Numbered from the stretch's first letter, positions 22,163 to 35,313 are shown. The stretch is DNA of 64,000 nucleotides from Codonopsis lanceolata (GCA_013146195.2 CM028382.1:10362767-10426766), one strand, 5' to 3'. Notes: generated by a model not told the origin, from the letters alone. A program made the numbers and translations.

Positions 22163-25100
22163 ATGGCGCCCACCAATCACAACTCTAATGTACTTACTCT
22201 ACTCATCTCTATCTCTACATTCTTTATGTTCTTTTTTTTAAAAAAATATAATTTGTCTGCATAATTTTTTATTTGACCGGACTTCAAATTTCTGCAATTT
22301 TTAGGATTGATGAGTTGTAATTAGGGCTCAGTATAGTCTAATTTTCTGTACACTTACCAAATTGGATCAGTGTTCTACTTGGTTGTTATTCATATTCATG
22401 GCTTCGATGGATTGAATTTTGGTACGAGCTGAATTTTAGTTTTTTTTGTAGTTGTGAGTTTTATGATCTATTTGAAATTCTTGTGTTTTTAACTTTTTAT
22501 ATCATTTCTACTGTACATTGATTATAACTTCTGCTGATAATTGAAGTTTGAAGTATGTTGAATTTCAATTCCTAGTATTGCAATTGAAAATTATGGATTT
22601 CCGAGTTGATAGTTACTCTTTTGATATTAGATTGCCCTCAGAAAAAGTCTACTTGCTTAAGTTTTGAAATGGGGTTCATGTGATGGAACATCCCCAATAG
22701 GAAAGTAAGACTCCTGAAGTGGAAATGAGGGAGTGTTGATACACCTTCGGTTCCGGTAAAAGAATTATGATCTTTCCAACTTTGCACCTTATACATGATA
22801 TAAACAAGTTGGATAAAACAAAAAAAAATGTTATTATAGTTATTTCTGAGGGTAATTATGTATCATTTAACAATTTAATGTTTCAAATGAGACGCTTTGA
22901 GTGGAGCGGTTGGAGTATATTGTAAATATACATAATCCTTAATCTTGTGGAGACTCACTGTAGATTGCTTATCAAAGTAGCCAGTTTTTTTGGTCAAGTG
23001 AGCTATCGTAGCAACAGCAAATTGGCATTAAAAGATGGGCATATTGTTTCAATTTCACATGGAAGGCAACAGATTTGTGTCCACTTAAGCGATAGCGACT
23101 TTTTGTTATTGGTCACTTCAATAGGAATCCAATTTCCATTATTGAACTTTTCAACTTTGGCGTGAAAGTTGTACCCATGAATGAATACATGGATACTTCA
23201 ATATAGCAACCACCATTCCGTAGAAGGAGATTCTTGCGTGGAGCTATCTTAAGCAAATGAGATGATATGGATCATCTGGAACTGAAAAACAAATTGTTTC
23301 CTACATCTAGGGATATTACTTGACAAGACCTTGATCATAGAACACTATACGTCCCTGAACCTTAAACATGAACCCTTCTTTATACAAGTGCAAAAAAGGG
23401 ATAGGCGTTAGGCATGGAATTCAGAAACACTCCCATTGGGTCTTGTTTAATGGTATCCTAAGGTACCTGTTAGAGATCCAAGAGACACCCATGATACTCA
23501 CCCTCCTTATCATCAAACAGTTCTGCTACTGCAACACTGACTTCCTCTGGAAAAGGTCTCTTTTACCAACCCCTCTTCTCCAACCGAATAACATGTTATT
23601 GGCCTCACCGTAAGCCTCCTCGAAGTAATCGTTATCAAACCTAGTGATGTCATCCATAATCAAATTGAGATTCTTAATGATCTCCCCAGAATCTAACCTG
23701 ATCTTCTAACCTACATTATTTTGTCGGTTGATTATATGTCCTTTATTTATCCATCGTACTTCCTTCCTTTGTTATTTTCCCTGTATCTGTCTCTGTATCA
23801 TGATTATTGACTGGTATGCTTCTTCCCAACAGGGTAATGCCGATGATTCCTTGCTGGAGAATGGTTATACTGATCATCTGTCTCTTTTAAGCTCTGAGAA
23901 GGCAGTGCAGGAACTTGTTGAACAGCCTCTTGTTGAGGGGATTGATGGTCATCTTGTAGAGTTTTCAGAAACCATGAGAAGTATGATAATCTTTCAATCC
24001 TTGAAATTACACACCTCTGTACGCAGAATCAGGTCTTAACCCCTGAGGCTTCTACTTAATGTTGTTCGGCTTACTTTGTAGCTGTTGCAAAGGCGTTGCG
24101 GCGGGTTGCTGAAGGTAAGGCTTCAGCACAAGCTGAGGCTGCAGAGTGGAAGCGGAAATATGAGTTGGAGAGGACACGGAATCTCCAGTTGGAGCATAAA
24201 GGTGTAGTACAGCAACACTTATCATCTTGATCATTCCATTTTTGAGCATATCCATAATGCATAAGAAATTGTTTATGATGTTTCAATAAGTATCTGATGC
24301 AAATGATGCATCTAAGTGTTATTTCTTAGCATATGTGCATGCATCTATTTCTTCTATAAAGTTCTCTCTGAGCCAATTACTATTGATAATTGGTTATTTT
24401 GTCTACCCTACCACTCTTTTATTATTAGAAACCAGCAGATCAACAGATCACGATCATACTCTACAGCGTTCCCCAATTTCTCATCCACATTTTTCATGGG
24501 ATTGTACTACTGCTCCTTTCACAACTTTAATATTGGTATCTACTATCTCTATTCTCTGCACCATCTCACTAGCTTTACATATAATAATTATAAATAGAGG
24601 AAGATTTAGGGGTGGCAATGACTGAGACGACACGATAGCACGAACCAGCACGACACGATTATAAAACATGATTATAGAGACAAATGGCACGATAAGACCA
24701 GTACGACACGACACGAAACACGACACGAAAGACACGAAATTGTTAATATATTCAAAATAATAGTTATTATTATATTTATGATCAAATTAGATATATAACA
24801 TGAAAACACGATAATAAGACACGAGCACAACGCGATAGCACGAATTGTCACCCCTAGGAAGATTTATGTTACCAAAAGGGAGGATGGAGGGTGGTTAGTT
24901 TGTAAATTTTATAGCATCTTGATACATTCCATCCTGTCTAAATAGGTTTAGCTTCCCTTAGGTGCCATGACGTCTTCCACTGATTTTGGATTTATCAAAG
25001 AAGATATTTTTGTTACCATGCCTGCATGAGTTGATCTTTAGTGATCATAAACACCAAACCTGAAATTGATTTTTCTTCTTAATTTCTCTTATACCTGTTT

Positions 25101-28100
25101 CTGTATAAGATGCTTCAAACTTCTATGGCACTGACATTGTAATAGCTAGTCTGATCATTTTACACAAAGTATATTCTCTCAATAAATCTGAATTGCATCT
25201 CAGTGTTGACATCTGGAGAGCATAGTGGCACCTGCAATAGTGAGAGAGCAGACAACTTGAAGGACCACGCTGGTCACCGGGTTGAATCTGGTGATCAACT
25301 CAATAGATGTTGCGGACTGAATGACATTTGCTCTCACGAGGTTCTTCGGGATGGGGAATCCGACTGTCATTCCAATTTTCACAACAAACTTATCAGGAAG
25401 GTAGGTGCTTTTAGGTGAAAAAAGGGAACAACTTTTGCTATATAATCATTCATTCAATTGCATGAATTTGTTGTTTGTACTTTTCAAAGCTGATTTTACT
25501 AATCCTGGGATTAACTTATATACTTTGAGCCAATGACAAGTTTTTAATATCATTTAGAATGCATTGCCTCTATATGGTCCATATGCAGCTTTATGTGTTT
25601 CATTTTTTCCGTTTAAATCAACATTAATGGCATCCACTTTTCTCCTCTCGTCACTATCTGTTATGTGGACTATCCCAAGAAAAGTTGCATGGATATTCAG
25701 TTATGTACTTACATGGATGATTATAATTAGTTATGAAATGATTTACATCCTTTCAACTATTTTTTGTCAAATGATATATTTTCTTTCCGTTTACTGTTTT
25801 AAATAAAAATAAAACAGTAAACGGAAATAAAATATATCATTTCACAAAAAAATAGTTGAAAGGATGTAAATCATTTCATAAATAATTATAATCATCCTTT
25901 TACTGTTTATATTTTGGGTAAGTACCCCTCTGCAATTGTTAACAAGAAGAATGTCTTTTCCTTGGCAGGCATCATTTAAACTTTCCTGGTGTTGCAAAGG
26001 TGAAAAGAGTGATCAGCGTAAACATGACATCGTCTCGTTTGAAAAGGGAAACATAACAACAGCAGAGCGCAGTAGTAAACAGGTATGCTACTGTGACTAA
26101 CGTTATATTACATTGCTGGTGATTTTTGTTTTCTTTTCTACGATACGCCCTCTATCCCAGAAAATGGAGGCACAATTATTTATTTATTTTTTGGCTAGTT
26201 GCATGATTGAGAGTCTCATGTCTAAGTAAGATGCACATATGCCCCTGTTTTTCCAAAGCAACCCTTTACTTTTATTATAGGTTATTATACTCTATTTTGT
26301 AGAAGTAGAAAAGAGGTCGCACAGTAATGACAGTTTAGATATAAAGCTGCTTCAATACTCACTGTCTTGTTTTCCAAACTTCTCATTTCCAGAAAAAAAA
26401 CAACAAATGAATTGTGCTCCTTCTGCAACACACTGTGTGTGTGTGTTTCTTTTTTAAATTCCCTTCCATATTTAATAGTGAATATACAAGTCAATGAAAA
26501 TCTTCTGATAGAAGGTTTGACTTTTGAAGTCGGACTCTCTCTCCCCTTTTGGTGGACAGAGGGAGTAGTAGCATAAGCATTCTGAATCTTATAACTTTTC
26601 TTAATTTTGATGACTGGTTAAGAGGAATCTCTCATTTAATGTTTGATTGAATTCATTTCAACTTTCAGATTTCTTTGAAGTGGGAGTCTCCTCCACAGAC
26701 TGTCCTTATTTTCACGAAACCAAATTCAACTTCTGTTAAAATCCTTTGTGCAGAAATGGTCAGGTAGGATGATGAAGCTTACTCAGTTTTCTCATTGCAC
26801 TTCTGAAAGAAAATCTTTCCCTCCAATTTCTTTCAGTTATTGGTTATACTAAGCACATCTTACAGTAAACTGGCATCCAAAGACATCCTCATGACATATT
26901 ACTAAGGATGTCAAAGCAAAATCCCTTTCCAGATGTTTTCTTGAACAAAACATGCATGCTACCAGGAAAACTGGCATGCAGAACTGGAGGCTCATTTGTT
27001 CTTGTGGTATAGAACCCAACTTAAATTGACAGATTCACAGCTCATGTTTATGGAAAATACATGCTATAAGGTCCACTTACCTGGCACTCTGAAAAGCTAT
27101 GTCACCTTCATGAAATGAACCAAGCAGGATGAGCTTCTCACCGGATCCATGACCTGACCAGACCTTCATGGTCAGTATCCTATGGGACTCCATCCTTATG
27201 GATCTTGTTTCCAGTAGACAAGGTTCTCAATCAGACTCCAATATGACAAAAATTCACCAGTCAGTCTCCTTTCTGATAGCAGTCTCCTTAGAAGCTCCAA
27301 ACTATATATCTGTCTTCAGGGAGCCCGAGTTAGGACATACCTGATTACCTGCATGATTGAAATGTTTGTTACACCATGGCATCCATGTAGGAGTGGTGGT
27401 GGGTGGAAATTAGATGTCGCCCCTTATGGAGCGAATTTGGAGCAGAGATCTGTGGTTGGGCCAATTCCCAGCTGGCCTTTAACTCTACCCCCATTAAGTA
27501 TTGATTATCTCTGATTTTTTTTCGATATTATCAAATTTTCGTTTCTTTCTTAGATCAGATACCTCCCATATTAGATGGTAATTTGATAATTTATTTTCTT
27601 TTTCATGATTTATGAATTATTCCTTTAATACTACTCATTTTTGAATAAAAAGCAAAATATATAAGAAAAAACTAAATCTTCAACAGTTGTGTCCTAACTT
27701 GATCCCCAGATCCCATGGTGAACCATGTCAACCCTGAATCTCAGCTTGTGTGGCCTTCCTGACACTTCTTGTCATCATCTCTTGGGAACCATAGGTTGTG
27801 TTTGAACATTAAATTGATGCTTTCAAAATTGGAAGAGCCTGGTACTTTTTGATACAGGGACCCACCAGCTATTAGTATGAATACCTGTCCACTTATTTGC
27901 CACTAATCAGCTATATCCTATTAGCTCTGAATCTCGAGTTAAGTTGATTATCTTTTTTGCAACGCCCATGAAGAGCTTATAAATGTGCTTATATTTAGAG
28001 TACCCCCCCCCTCTCCCCAACTAAAACTATTAAAGGCTTGAGACCTGGTTTAACATTCATAGGGAACTTGTGCCATCTTATTACTGGGCCATTTTACCAT

Positions 28101-31100
28101 CTAATCATAGGGTCTTTATGAGTTTGTGCTACGAACTGACCTTGAGTCTTAAAACTTTTAATGTTCCAGTTTTTAATATAAAGTACTTTCAGATTTAGTT
28201 TCCTGTCATCTGGGCAATCATTTATGCGCTGTTAAAGCTTTATTCTCGGACCCAAGGGGTGGGAGAGATGGCAAGGGCACTCAGGCAAGGACCTTGAGGT
28301 CATTGGTTCCAATCCCCATACCAACAAGGGGCCACACTTACCTATAAAAAAACAAGAAGCTTTATTCTCTTATTTTTCATGTTTTTTCCATCTCCTAATA
28401 CCAGTAGAAATTTGCTTTCACTTATGTTCTTAGCATTCCCTTTCTTCCTGCACATTGACCAATTAATGGTTAGCATGTATGGTTGTATTTCGTTAGATGC
28501 CTCATTCCATTCTCTCATTCTCAGGTGGTTAAAGGAACAGAGGAAATTGAACATTTTCGTGGAACCACGAGTGAGAGCTGAACTTCTAACTGAGTCCTCA
28601 TACTACAGTTTTGTACAGACCTGGCAAGATGGTGAGCGTTAAGAATTTGCTAATTCCTTTTTTGCAAATCAAAATTAGAGTGGATATTTTGATCAATTAT
28701 TACTTAGAATCGATACCTGTCCTCTTTAAATTGGATAAAAGCCTTTCTCGTGATTTTGTACATATTGCTTTCGTCATATGTGGACCACAGATTGCATAAG
28801 AGATCAACATCCTCACTAATATTGTAAAACGTTCTTACTGTTCCATATCTTCTCCTTTTCTGATTTTAGTCAGATAAAGAAGACTTTTATATGGATATGA
28901 GAAAGTTTGACATGTCTATGTTGGCTTCGTAGGACTATAGGAGTAGACGGAGCAGCTCTTCACAATGATACTTGACAGACTAAGTTCACTCTCTGGTTAT
29001 ACATAGTCAAACTTTACTTGGTATAAATGAAGACTCTTTTAGTGCATCAGTTGAAGAAAATCAGTAGTATTACAGAAAAAAACATGTATTGAACTTTGAA
29101 GTTAAATGATATTCAAAGCAAGCACTCATAAAATCAGTTTATAATGATCTGATTATACAGAATTCTAATGAGCTAGAGGCATCCATTATAATTTAATAGA
29201 TGAATTGTTTGTGATGGTATTAAACAGCTAAGAAATGATGGGAAGTTACACTGCGGACATTCTTAGTTGGGGTGATAATTAGTATGCATTCCCACATTTT
29301 GATTTTATAAATAATTTATAAATGGGTCACGTTAAACAGTAGTGTTCTCCGGGAACTTGATCACAATGTATAATTATTTTTCAGTGGCAACATACATCAA
29401 ACCATTTGGAATGCATGTCTGCATGATCTCAATGTGAAACATTTGTTAGCGTTTTGCTTTCTTTACTTAAGTATCAGATATAACTAAATCTGGATTTTAT
29501 GTGAGAAGTTTTTATATGTGCTTCACTTTATAGTTTATATCCATGGTATTTGCCAACTATGTGCTTCACATTATAGTTTATATGTGTTTCACTTTATAGT
29601 TTATATCCATGGTATTTGTTAACTATGCGTAGTATAAGTTTTTTCATATTGTCATTCAAAGTTTGAAGTATGCTTGAAAGTTTATTCTTCATAACTACTC
29701 TTGGTGCGCTACTTCACAGACAAGGAGATTTTGCTTCTACACACAAAAGTTGACCTCGTTGTCACTCTTGGTGGGGATGGGACTGTCCTTTGGGTAAGTG
29801 AATCCAATTCCATTACTTATTAACTCAAATTTTCTTAGAATGTTATTTGGGTTTTAGATATTATTCTTTTGGAGGAATAGCTAGTTAATCTCATTGCGTT
29901 TACTCGCATTCGTTACGTCTGTCACAAGACATATTTACATGTGGTTTGTATATCCACGTTGATCCATACACAAGGGAAATGGCGGTGAAACGAAGAAGTC
30001 CAAAATCAGTATACCTTATTATTTTACATGAATTTTAAGAAAGTGGTTTTAATACCCCCAAAGTTTCCATTAGTGGTGTCAAATCAATGGGTCCCTTTTC
30101 TTTTTTTTCATTTCACATTTAATAAAGTATTATTGATAGCTTGCACAAGGATTTTTTTTGTAAAATAGAAAGGGGACACTTATTTTGGAATGTCCTAAAA
30201 TGGAATAGGGACGCTTATTTTGGAACGGAGGGAGGACGAAACCAGCCAAAAATCTTGAAATGCTTTGACATCACTAATGGAAACTTTGAATATATAACCT
30301 TTCTGGCTGCTCTCGCCAAACACGGGACGATTGGAGTAGAAATTTCCGACTAAGACATACGTAAATCAGTTTTTTTTTATAAGTAAGACATACGTAAATC
30401 AGTTGATACTTGTGTTTAACCATTGTTACCTCGAAAAAGCAGATCAAAATTGCTCAAGTATGAAACCTGCAACTTTTATCATGGTTGTGTAGCATTCCAC
30501 GTGTACTCCCCCCACTTTTAGATAATGCTCACTGTTGCTGTTGCTTAGAGAAGTCACTATAGTTTTCATGATAAATTGATTAAATTATGTTTTTCCCATC
30601 TGCAGGCTGCATCGATGTTCAAAGGGCCAGTTCCACCAATCGTGCCATTTTCTTTGGGTTCTCTGGGTTTCATGACTCCATTTCGTATCCTCCATCTTCC
30701 TTGAAAGATTGTCATTTTCATAGATACTTGTGTTGCAGAATTATTCCCCATTGATAAGTGATTTTGTTTTGAAAACAGTTGATATTAAACCTAGGACCAG
30801 CCCAATGCTTTGATTCTCTTGTCACTCTTCTATACTACCCGGCATTTCACATACAAAAGCTGCTATCAAGGATGGAATCTAGTATGTATTTGTGCAGGAT
30901 AGTTCCTGGTTCAAAAGTTATCTTTAACCTTATTCAGATAGTGAACAGTACAAAGAATGCCTCAAGTCAATCATATGCGGTCCCATCAGTATAACATTAA
31001 GACACCGTTTGCAATGCCATGTGATTCGAGAATCATCTAAAAATGAATATGAGACGGAAGGACCTATACTTGTATTGAATGAGGTCACAATTGATCGTGG

Positions 31101-33584
31101 AATTTCATCATTCCTCACAAATCTGGAATGCTATTGCGACAACTCCTTTGTCACATGTGTTCAGGGGGATGGCTTGATCTTGTCAACAACATCCGGAAGC
31201 ACTGCATACTCTCTGGCGGCTGGGGGATCAATGGTCCATCCACAGGTATTCAATTCCTGACATCTTTACATGTTCGTAAATTTTGTGATCTTGCTTAAGA
31301 TGCAATTAGCATACTAAGGGTATATGAAAATTTGGTCTTCTATAGTGGGACGAGTTCACATTAGGCAACAATTACAACTTCACTTATAGGCTAGTCCAAT
31401 CAACCTAAAATAGTTAACAACTTCATATATACACTACTCCAATTAACTCAAGATAATTGCAGATTTATTTTTTTGTAAATAATGTAATTTTGGTAAAGAA
31501 CACAGAAAGGTGTGGAGGATAAGTTGCAGGAAGTATTCAAGTTCTATACTTGAGAGGTATAAGGAACACCTAACACCCATTAGTAATGATCAAGCTATTG
31601 AGGACCAAGTTTTGTTGGAATAGCTGATCATCTCAACCAACCATTTGTACAAACAAGAGAGAATCAAATATCCGTCCTTAAATTATCGTCCTCCTTTCCT
31701 TTTTCGTCCGTCCCAAAATAATTGTCCACTTTGAAACTTACCTTTTTAGAACGTCACTTTTACCACTTTACCCTTACTTTTTTCACTCTACTTTAATTAT
31801 GGGCCACATACACAAGGACATTAAAGGAAGTTACACATTAAACCAATATAAATAATCAAGTCAATTGTTTTTTCTTAAACTGTGCGTCGGGTCAACTAGG
31901 ACAATTAATTAGGGACGGAGGTAGTATAAGAATTAGTGAATTTGTTAAAAAAAATAATAATAAATAAAAAAATAAAAAATTAGTGAATTTGTTGGAATAG
32001 CTTGTCACACTGTTACAACTGTCAAAAATACATAGATAGGATTTGTGAACCCTTGAGCAAAGATCTATACGTAAAAACATAATTAACCCCTGGAGATAAG
32101 AAAACTTTTCCGACTCACTGGATGAACAACCCAATCTAGCCTTTTAGGAACAAAACTGGAAGAATTAATGTCTAGAGGATGTAAAAGTTTGTGCCTCTGT
32201 CTGAAAGGAATCCTCAGTGCGTTTCCATAAAAGGCACGAGAAACCTCAGTCAGGCTCTTTGACTGTTTATGGCCGTTGGGGAATGTTGTTGGGCCAATCA
32301 CTTTATCTTTTATGCATGCCATATACCAATAAATCACCCCCGTGTGCAGTGTTGATAATTGCCTAAGTATAGCACATATCAGATGCGTCCATTTTCTGGA
32401 TCTTGTTGCATCCTAAATAGCCATGGGTCCATTTCACGGTTTTTGTTGCAGCGTAAATGGCTATGGACCTATGGTCATGAATCACAAGTCCATGGCATCT
32501 GTAATTGCCTTTGATTTGGGGGACACAGCAAACTACATACAATATCTTTGTCTAAAAAACGTGTCAACATCTTTTAATGCATGAATTAAGGTGACTAGAA
32601 AGCCAGTAGGTTTTTTCTTAATGAAAGGTGATTTAGTTTACCAAATTCACTCAACCTTTTGGTTATATATTTGAATCAAGACATGTCTAGAAAAGATTGT
32701 ACGAACAGCAATAATTGGCTCTTCTATAGGTGTATTCATCTGTATTTTACATATTTAACATACATAGGTGTGTCCTAGTGTCTTGAGTTCTGAACTGTGT
32801 CGAAAAATCATAGGTAGTGCGCCATGCTTCCATCCCAAGGAAAAAACAATGGAGTAATATAGCAGCGATTTATGGATAGTTATCTTCATATCTTAATATC
32901 TAAACATTCATGGCACTTTTCCACATCAAAGTCCGTGATAGTACTTCGTTGATTTTTCTTGTTTCTTGGAAGAATTAGGCATACAAGGTTGCAAATCGAT
33001 CAACTATTTGATGGCATATATTTTATTCTGAGTAGGAGATAACGGATTTGAGTTTGAAGCGGATTCAAAAAAAGATATACAAAACGAAGGTCCTTAAACT
33101 TTTTGGTCTGAGAGTATCCTGGGAACTATTTTGCTCGGAAGTGTGTTAACCCATAGATTGGTAATACTTGATACAGCAGGCTAACATATGGTGTCCTGAT
33201 ATGGTCAACTGTACTGTTGATATCTGAAATGAGTTAAACTCCTATTTACTTAATTAATCTAATTCATCATTGCAGGTTCCAGGCATCCTATTTACACCAA
33301 TTTGTCCACACTCCTTGTCATTTCGACCTCTGATATTACCCGAACACGTAACACTTAGGGTGCAAGTACCCTTCAATAGCCGAGGTCACGCATGGGCATC
33401 ATTTGATGGCAAAGACAGAAGACAATTAGCACCAGGGGATGCACTTGTGTGCAGCATGGCTCCTTGGCCTGTGCCAACTGCTTGTCACGGGGATTCCACC
33501 AGTGACTTCTTGCATAGCATCCACGATGGCCTTCACTGGAACTTAAGAAAAACTCAGTCTTTCGATGGACCTCGGGATTCCTAA
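22163..33584 (+). CDS. NADK1: NAD kinase (NADK1-type, cytosolic), 11 exons
   Basis: Predicted product of 525 aa; it phosphorylates NAD to NADP using ATP. Exons: 22163-22189, 23833-23980, 24082-24201, 25204-25400, 25969-26082, 26669-26763, 28525-28631, 29720-29793, 30606-30684, 30938-31245 and 33276-33584. All junctions are GT-AG and the frame is kept throughout. The N-terminal ~200 residues hold the plant NADK1 region (VAKALRRVAEGKASAQAEAAEWKR in two adjacent parts). The catalytic core follows: GGDGT at residues 287-291, GSLGF in exon 9, NE at 368-369, and TTSGSTAYSLAAGG at about 404-417. The C-terminus has ILFTPICPHSLSFRPLILP. The length matches plant NADK1 (about 525 aa). No transit peptide is obvious, so a cytosolic place is inferred. 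The first exon is only nine codons, and the start is chosen as the only ATG before a canonical donor in frame. Introns hold MITEs and a SINE but no damage to exons. Confidence 0.95.
24607..24856. mobile_element. hAT-type MITE in NAD kinase intron 3
   Basis: 250 bp with ends TAGGGGTGGCAAT and ATTGTCACCCCTA and a perfect 8-bp duplication GGAAGATT (24599-24606 and 24857-24864). The interior is rich in CACGACACGA words. Confidence 0.92.
25715..25897. mobile_element. Near-perfect foldback in NAD kinase intron 4
   Basis: The arms pair over ~85 bp (GGATGATTATAATTA, AAATGATTTACATCC, CCGTTTACTGTTTTA and inverses) with almost no loop, centred near 25806. It is probably a MITE. No clear target-site duplication. 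In the transcript it would form a very long stem. Confidence 0.8.
26148..26565. mobile_element. Stowaway-type remnant in NAD kinase intron 5
   Basis: CCCTCTATCCCAGAAAATGG at the left and its diverged inverse (CCCCTTTTGGTGGACAGAGG) at the right look like the ends of one Stowaway-type element of ~420 bp. The interior has no clear inverted structure. Confidence 0.45.
28248..28356 (+). mobile_element. SINE in NAD kinase intron 6, with 13-bp TSD
   Basis: 109 bp with a B-box-like GGTTCCAATCC, a tail ACACTTACCTATAAAAAAAC, and perfect flanking copies of AAGCTTTATTCTC (28235-28247 and 28357-28369). The duplication and A-rich end indicate target-primed retroposition. A truncated relative lies in reverse at 42045-42106. 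Confidence 0.85.
29519..29630. repeat. Tandem duplication in NAD kinase intron 7
   Basis: The unit TTTCACTTTATAGTTTATAT with CCATGGTATTTG and AACTATG occurs twice, with a partial third copy between them. Confidence 0.75.
30165..30237. mobile_element. Stowaway end fragment in NAD kinase intron 8
   Basis: ACGCTTATTTTGGAACGGAGGG is the right end of a Stowaway-type MITE, and a related inner piece (GGGGACACTTATTTTGG) lies just before it. No left end was found. Confidence 0.5.
31669..31926. mobile_element. Stowaway MITE, family A, in NAD kinase intron 10
   Basis: Full-length copy with a damaged left end (ATCCGTCCTTAAATTATCG) and right end GGGACGGAGGTAG-TA. Copies of GTTGGAATAGCT at 31614 and 31991 show a further local duplication of the surrounding sequence. 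Confidence 0.85.
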
Positions 33585-33870
33585 CTTCATTTTTCCTTTC
33601 TACTACCATAGTAATTTTTAGGAGCATCCTATGATCTTGCAGCAAATCTAGGATGGGATAACTATTTATGTTGTACCTCCACGCTTCCGACCCGTATTAT
33701 TATACGTATCCGTTCATGTGTATTGGTATTCCACCAAGCAATCGCGGTGATTGGTGGTGGAAATAGTCTCCGTTCTCCATCCTGGAGACAACAAAGGAAG
33801 AATGGATACTACTCGGTCATACTCATACTACATCCTGTATAGTGTATTTTACCATATGTAATTCTACCAT

Positions 33871-33910
33871 ACTCTCTCTCCCTCTCTCTCTCTCTCACAC
33901 ACACACACAC
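33871..33910. repeat. (CT)n(CA)n microsatellite
   Basis: A CT run passing into a CA run about 290 bp after the NAD kinase stop codon, the same composition as the tract upstream of the gene. Confidence 0.9.
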
Positions 33911-34119
33911 GTGCGGGGAAGGAATTCAAACGTCAGCTAATTCCATAATCAACGGTGGTAGAAGATAACCGATCAGTGATTTAGAATATTGTGACCGATA
34001 GGATTAGGCCTGGTAATTGGGTGGGTTGGGTTTAGGGGCGGATCCACATGGGTTTCAGGGGTGTCCATGGACACCGCCCAATAAAAAAAAATTAGGAGTA
34101 AGTTTGTGATATTTGACAA

Positions 34120-34340
34120 TTGGACCCCTTCAAAAAAATTCATTGGACCCCTCCCAAATTCTTTGTAAAAAATATTGTCAAGACGTATTTACGAAATCAA
34201 ATGTCCGATCAATTTTTAAATGATTCTCTTGTATGTTATATCGAAAAAGACATGTTAATGAATGTTGGTGATGATGTAATTACACGTTTTCAACGTATGA
34301 AAACGCGTAAAGGACAACTTGTAATTTCTAATTTTTTTTA
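34120..34340 (+). pseudogene. hAT transposase C-terminal fragment
   Basis: The open frame reads RNQMSDQFLNDSLVCYIEKD then VITRFQRMKTRKGQL. This is the conserved C-terminal part of hAT-family transposases annotated as TTF-type or MYM-type zinc finger proteins. Only ~70 residues remain, with no catalytic core, and the frame is cut by the Tourist insertion at 34346. It gives direct support to the hAT assignment of the element around it. Confidence 0.75.
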
Positions 34341-34345
34341 TGTAA

Positions 34346-34625
34346 GGGCAAGTCCAATGGTAGGGGTCAAAACCAAATTTTGATACCTATGTAAGAGTAT
34401 TAGACTCTCCAATGGTTAAAGTAAAAGATATCAAAATTAAGTGTGGTACTAAGGAATGTATCAAATTTGATACCCCTCTTAGTACCGCACCTAATTTTAA
34501 TACCCTTCATTTTGATACCTACGGCTATGGTTAGAGATGATCATTTGATACCAATGAATAATAATCAATAGGTATCAAATTTTGGTTTTGATACCTATAG
34601 GTAAGTACCACCATTGGACTTGTCA
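34346..34625. mobile_element. Tourist (PIF/Harbinger) MITE
   Basis: 280 bp with inverted ends GGGCAAGTCCAATGG and CCATTGGACTTGTCA, flanked by TAA on both sides (34343-34345 and 34626-34628). The interior repeats TTTGATACC and GGTATCAAA words. Confidence 0.9.
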
Positions 34626-34630
34626 TAAAA

Positions 34631-34895
34631 CTCTCTCCGTTCCAAAATATATGACGTCTTGGGATAATATTTTTGTTCCAAAATAGATGACATTTTGTAA
34701 TTTTCAAGGAACTTTTTCCCTTTTTTTCTAAAATTCTCCAATATTTATTGACTTCGTAACCCGTGTTTGACTCTTTGAGTAAGAATAACAAGACACCTAA
34801 TTAATGTCTGAATAGGGGCAGTTTAGTATTTACAATATGTTTCCTTGGTCTATGTGAAAAGCCCTAAAGCGTTATATATTTTGGGACGGAGGGAG
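34631..34895. mobile_element. Stowaway MITE, family B
   Basis: Ends CTCTCTCCGTTCCAAAATAT and ATATTTTGGGACGGAGGGAG, with TA kept only on the right side. It abuts the Tourist element. A worn copy in the other orientation is at 44465-44720. Confidence 0.82.
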
Positions 34896-35313
34896 TAGTT
34901 AAAATTTTGGACACCGGTCAACAATATTCCTGGATCCGCCACTGGTTGGGTTGAGCTGAAATGAATAATGTGTTGAAACATGTCGAAATCTATTAAAACT
35001 CAAATGTCAAACGGGTTGAAATAAGTTGGGTCGGAATGAGTCGGGTTGAAATGTGAAATGATCAACCCAATTTGATTGTTGATATTATTGGGTTGAAACA
35101 GATTATCCGTTTTAACCCAAAAATATAAATGGGTTGGATAATTAATGAGTTGGGTTAGATGAGTTATAATTGTCAGATCTAGATTGGATCAAACAGATTA
35201 TATAGCCAGATTATATAGCCAATCAACGGTTGTAGTGGAGATAACCAATCAGCGGTTGTCATCAAATAGTAGAAAATGAGGTGGGTATAGCCTTACGGTA
35301 AAAGATAACAAAA

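Larger units (their letters stand above)
34033..34944. mobile_element. Inner hAT-type element with transposase relic
   Basis: 912 bp between perfect 8-bp copies of GTTGGGTT (34025-34032 and 34945-34952). Ends TAGGGGCGGATCC and GGATCCGCCACTG are inverted repeats. It contains the transposase fragment at 34120-34340 and two further MITEs. Confidence 0.88.
34005..35181. mobile_element. Outer hAT-type element of a nested cluster
   Basis: Ends TAGGCCTGGTAATTGG and its diverged inverse ATTGTCAGATCTA, flanked by GATAGGAT and GATTGGAT (7 of 8). The interior is dominated by GGGTTGGGTT and CGGGTTGAAAT words. It was split at 34032 by a second hAT element. Confidence 0.75.

Noticed and set aside
22947..23613. 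Open frames in NAD kinase intron 1, one with an ILRYL string recalling Ty1/copia RNase H
   Set aside because: The similarity is a few residues only and the neighbouring motifs are missing; too weak to call.
34531..34791. 86-codon minus-strand open frame
   Set aside because: It spans the junction of a Tourist and a Stowaway MITE and is therefore not a gene.
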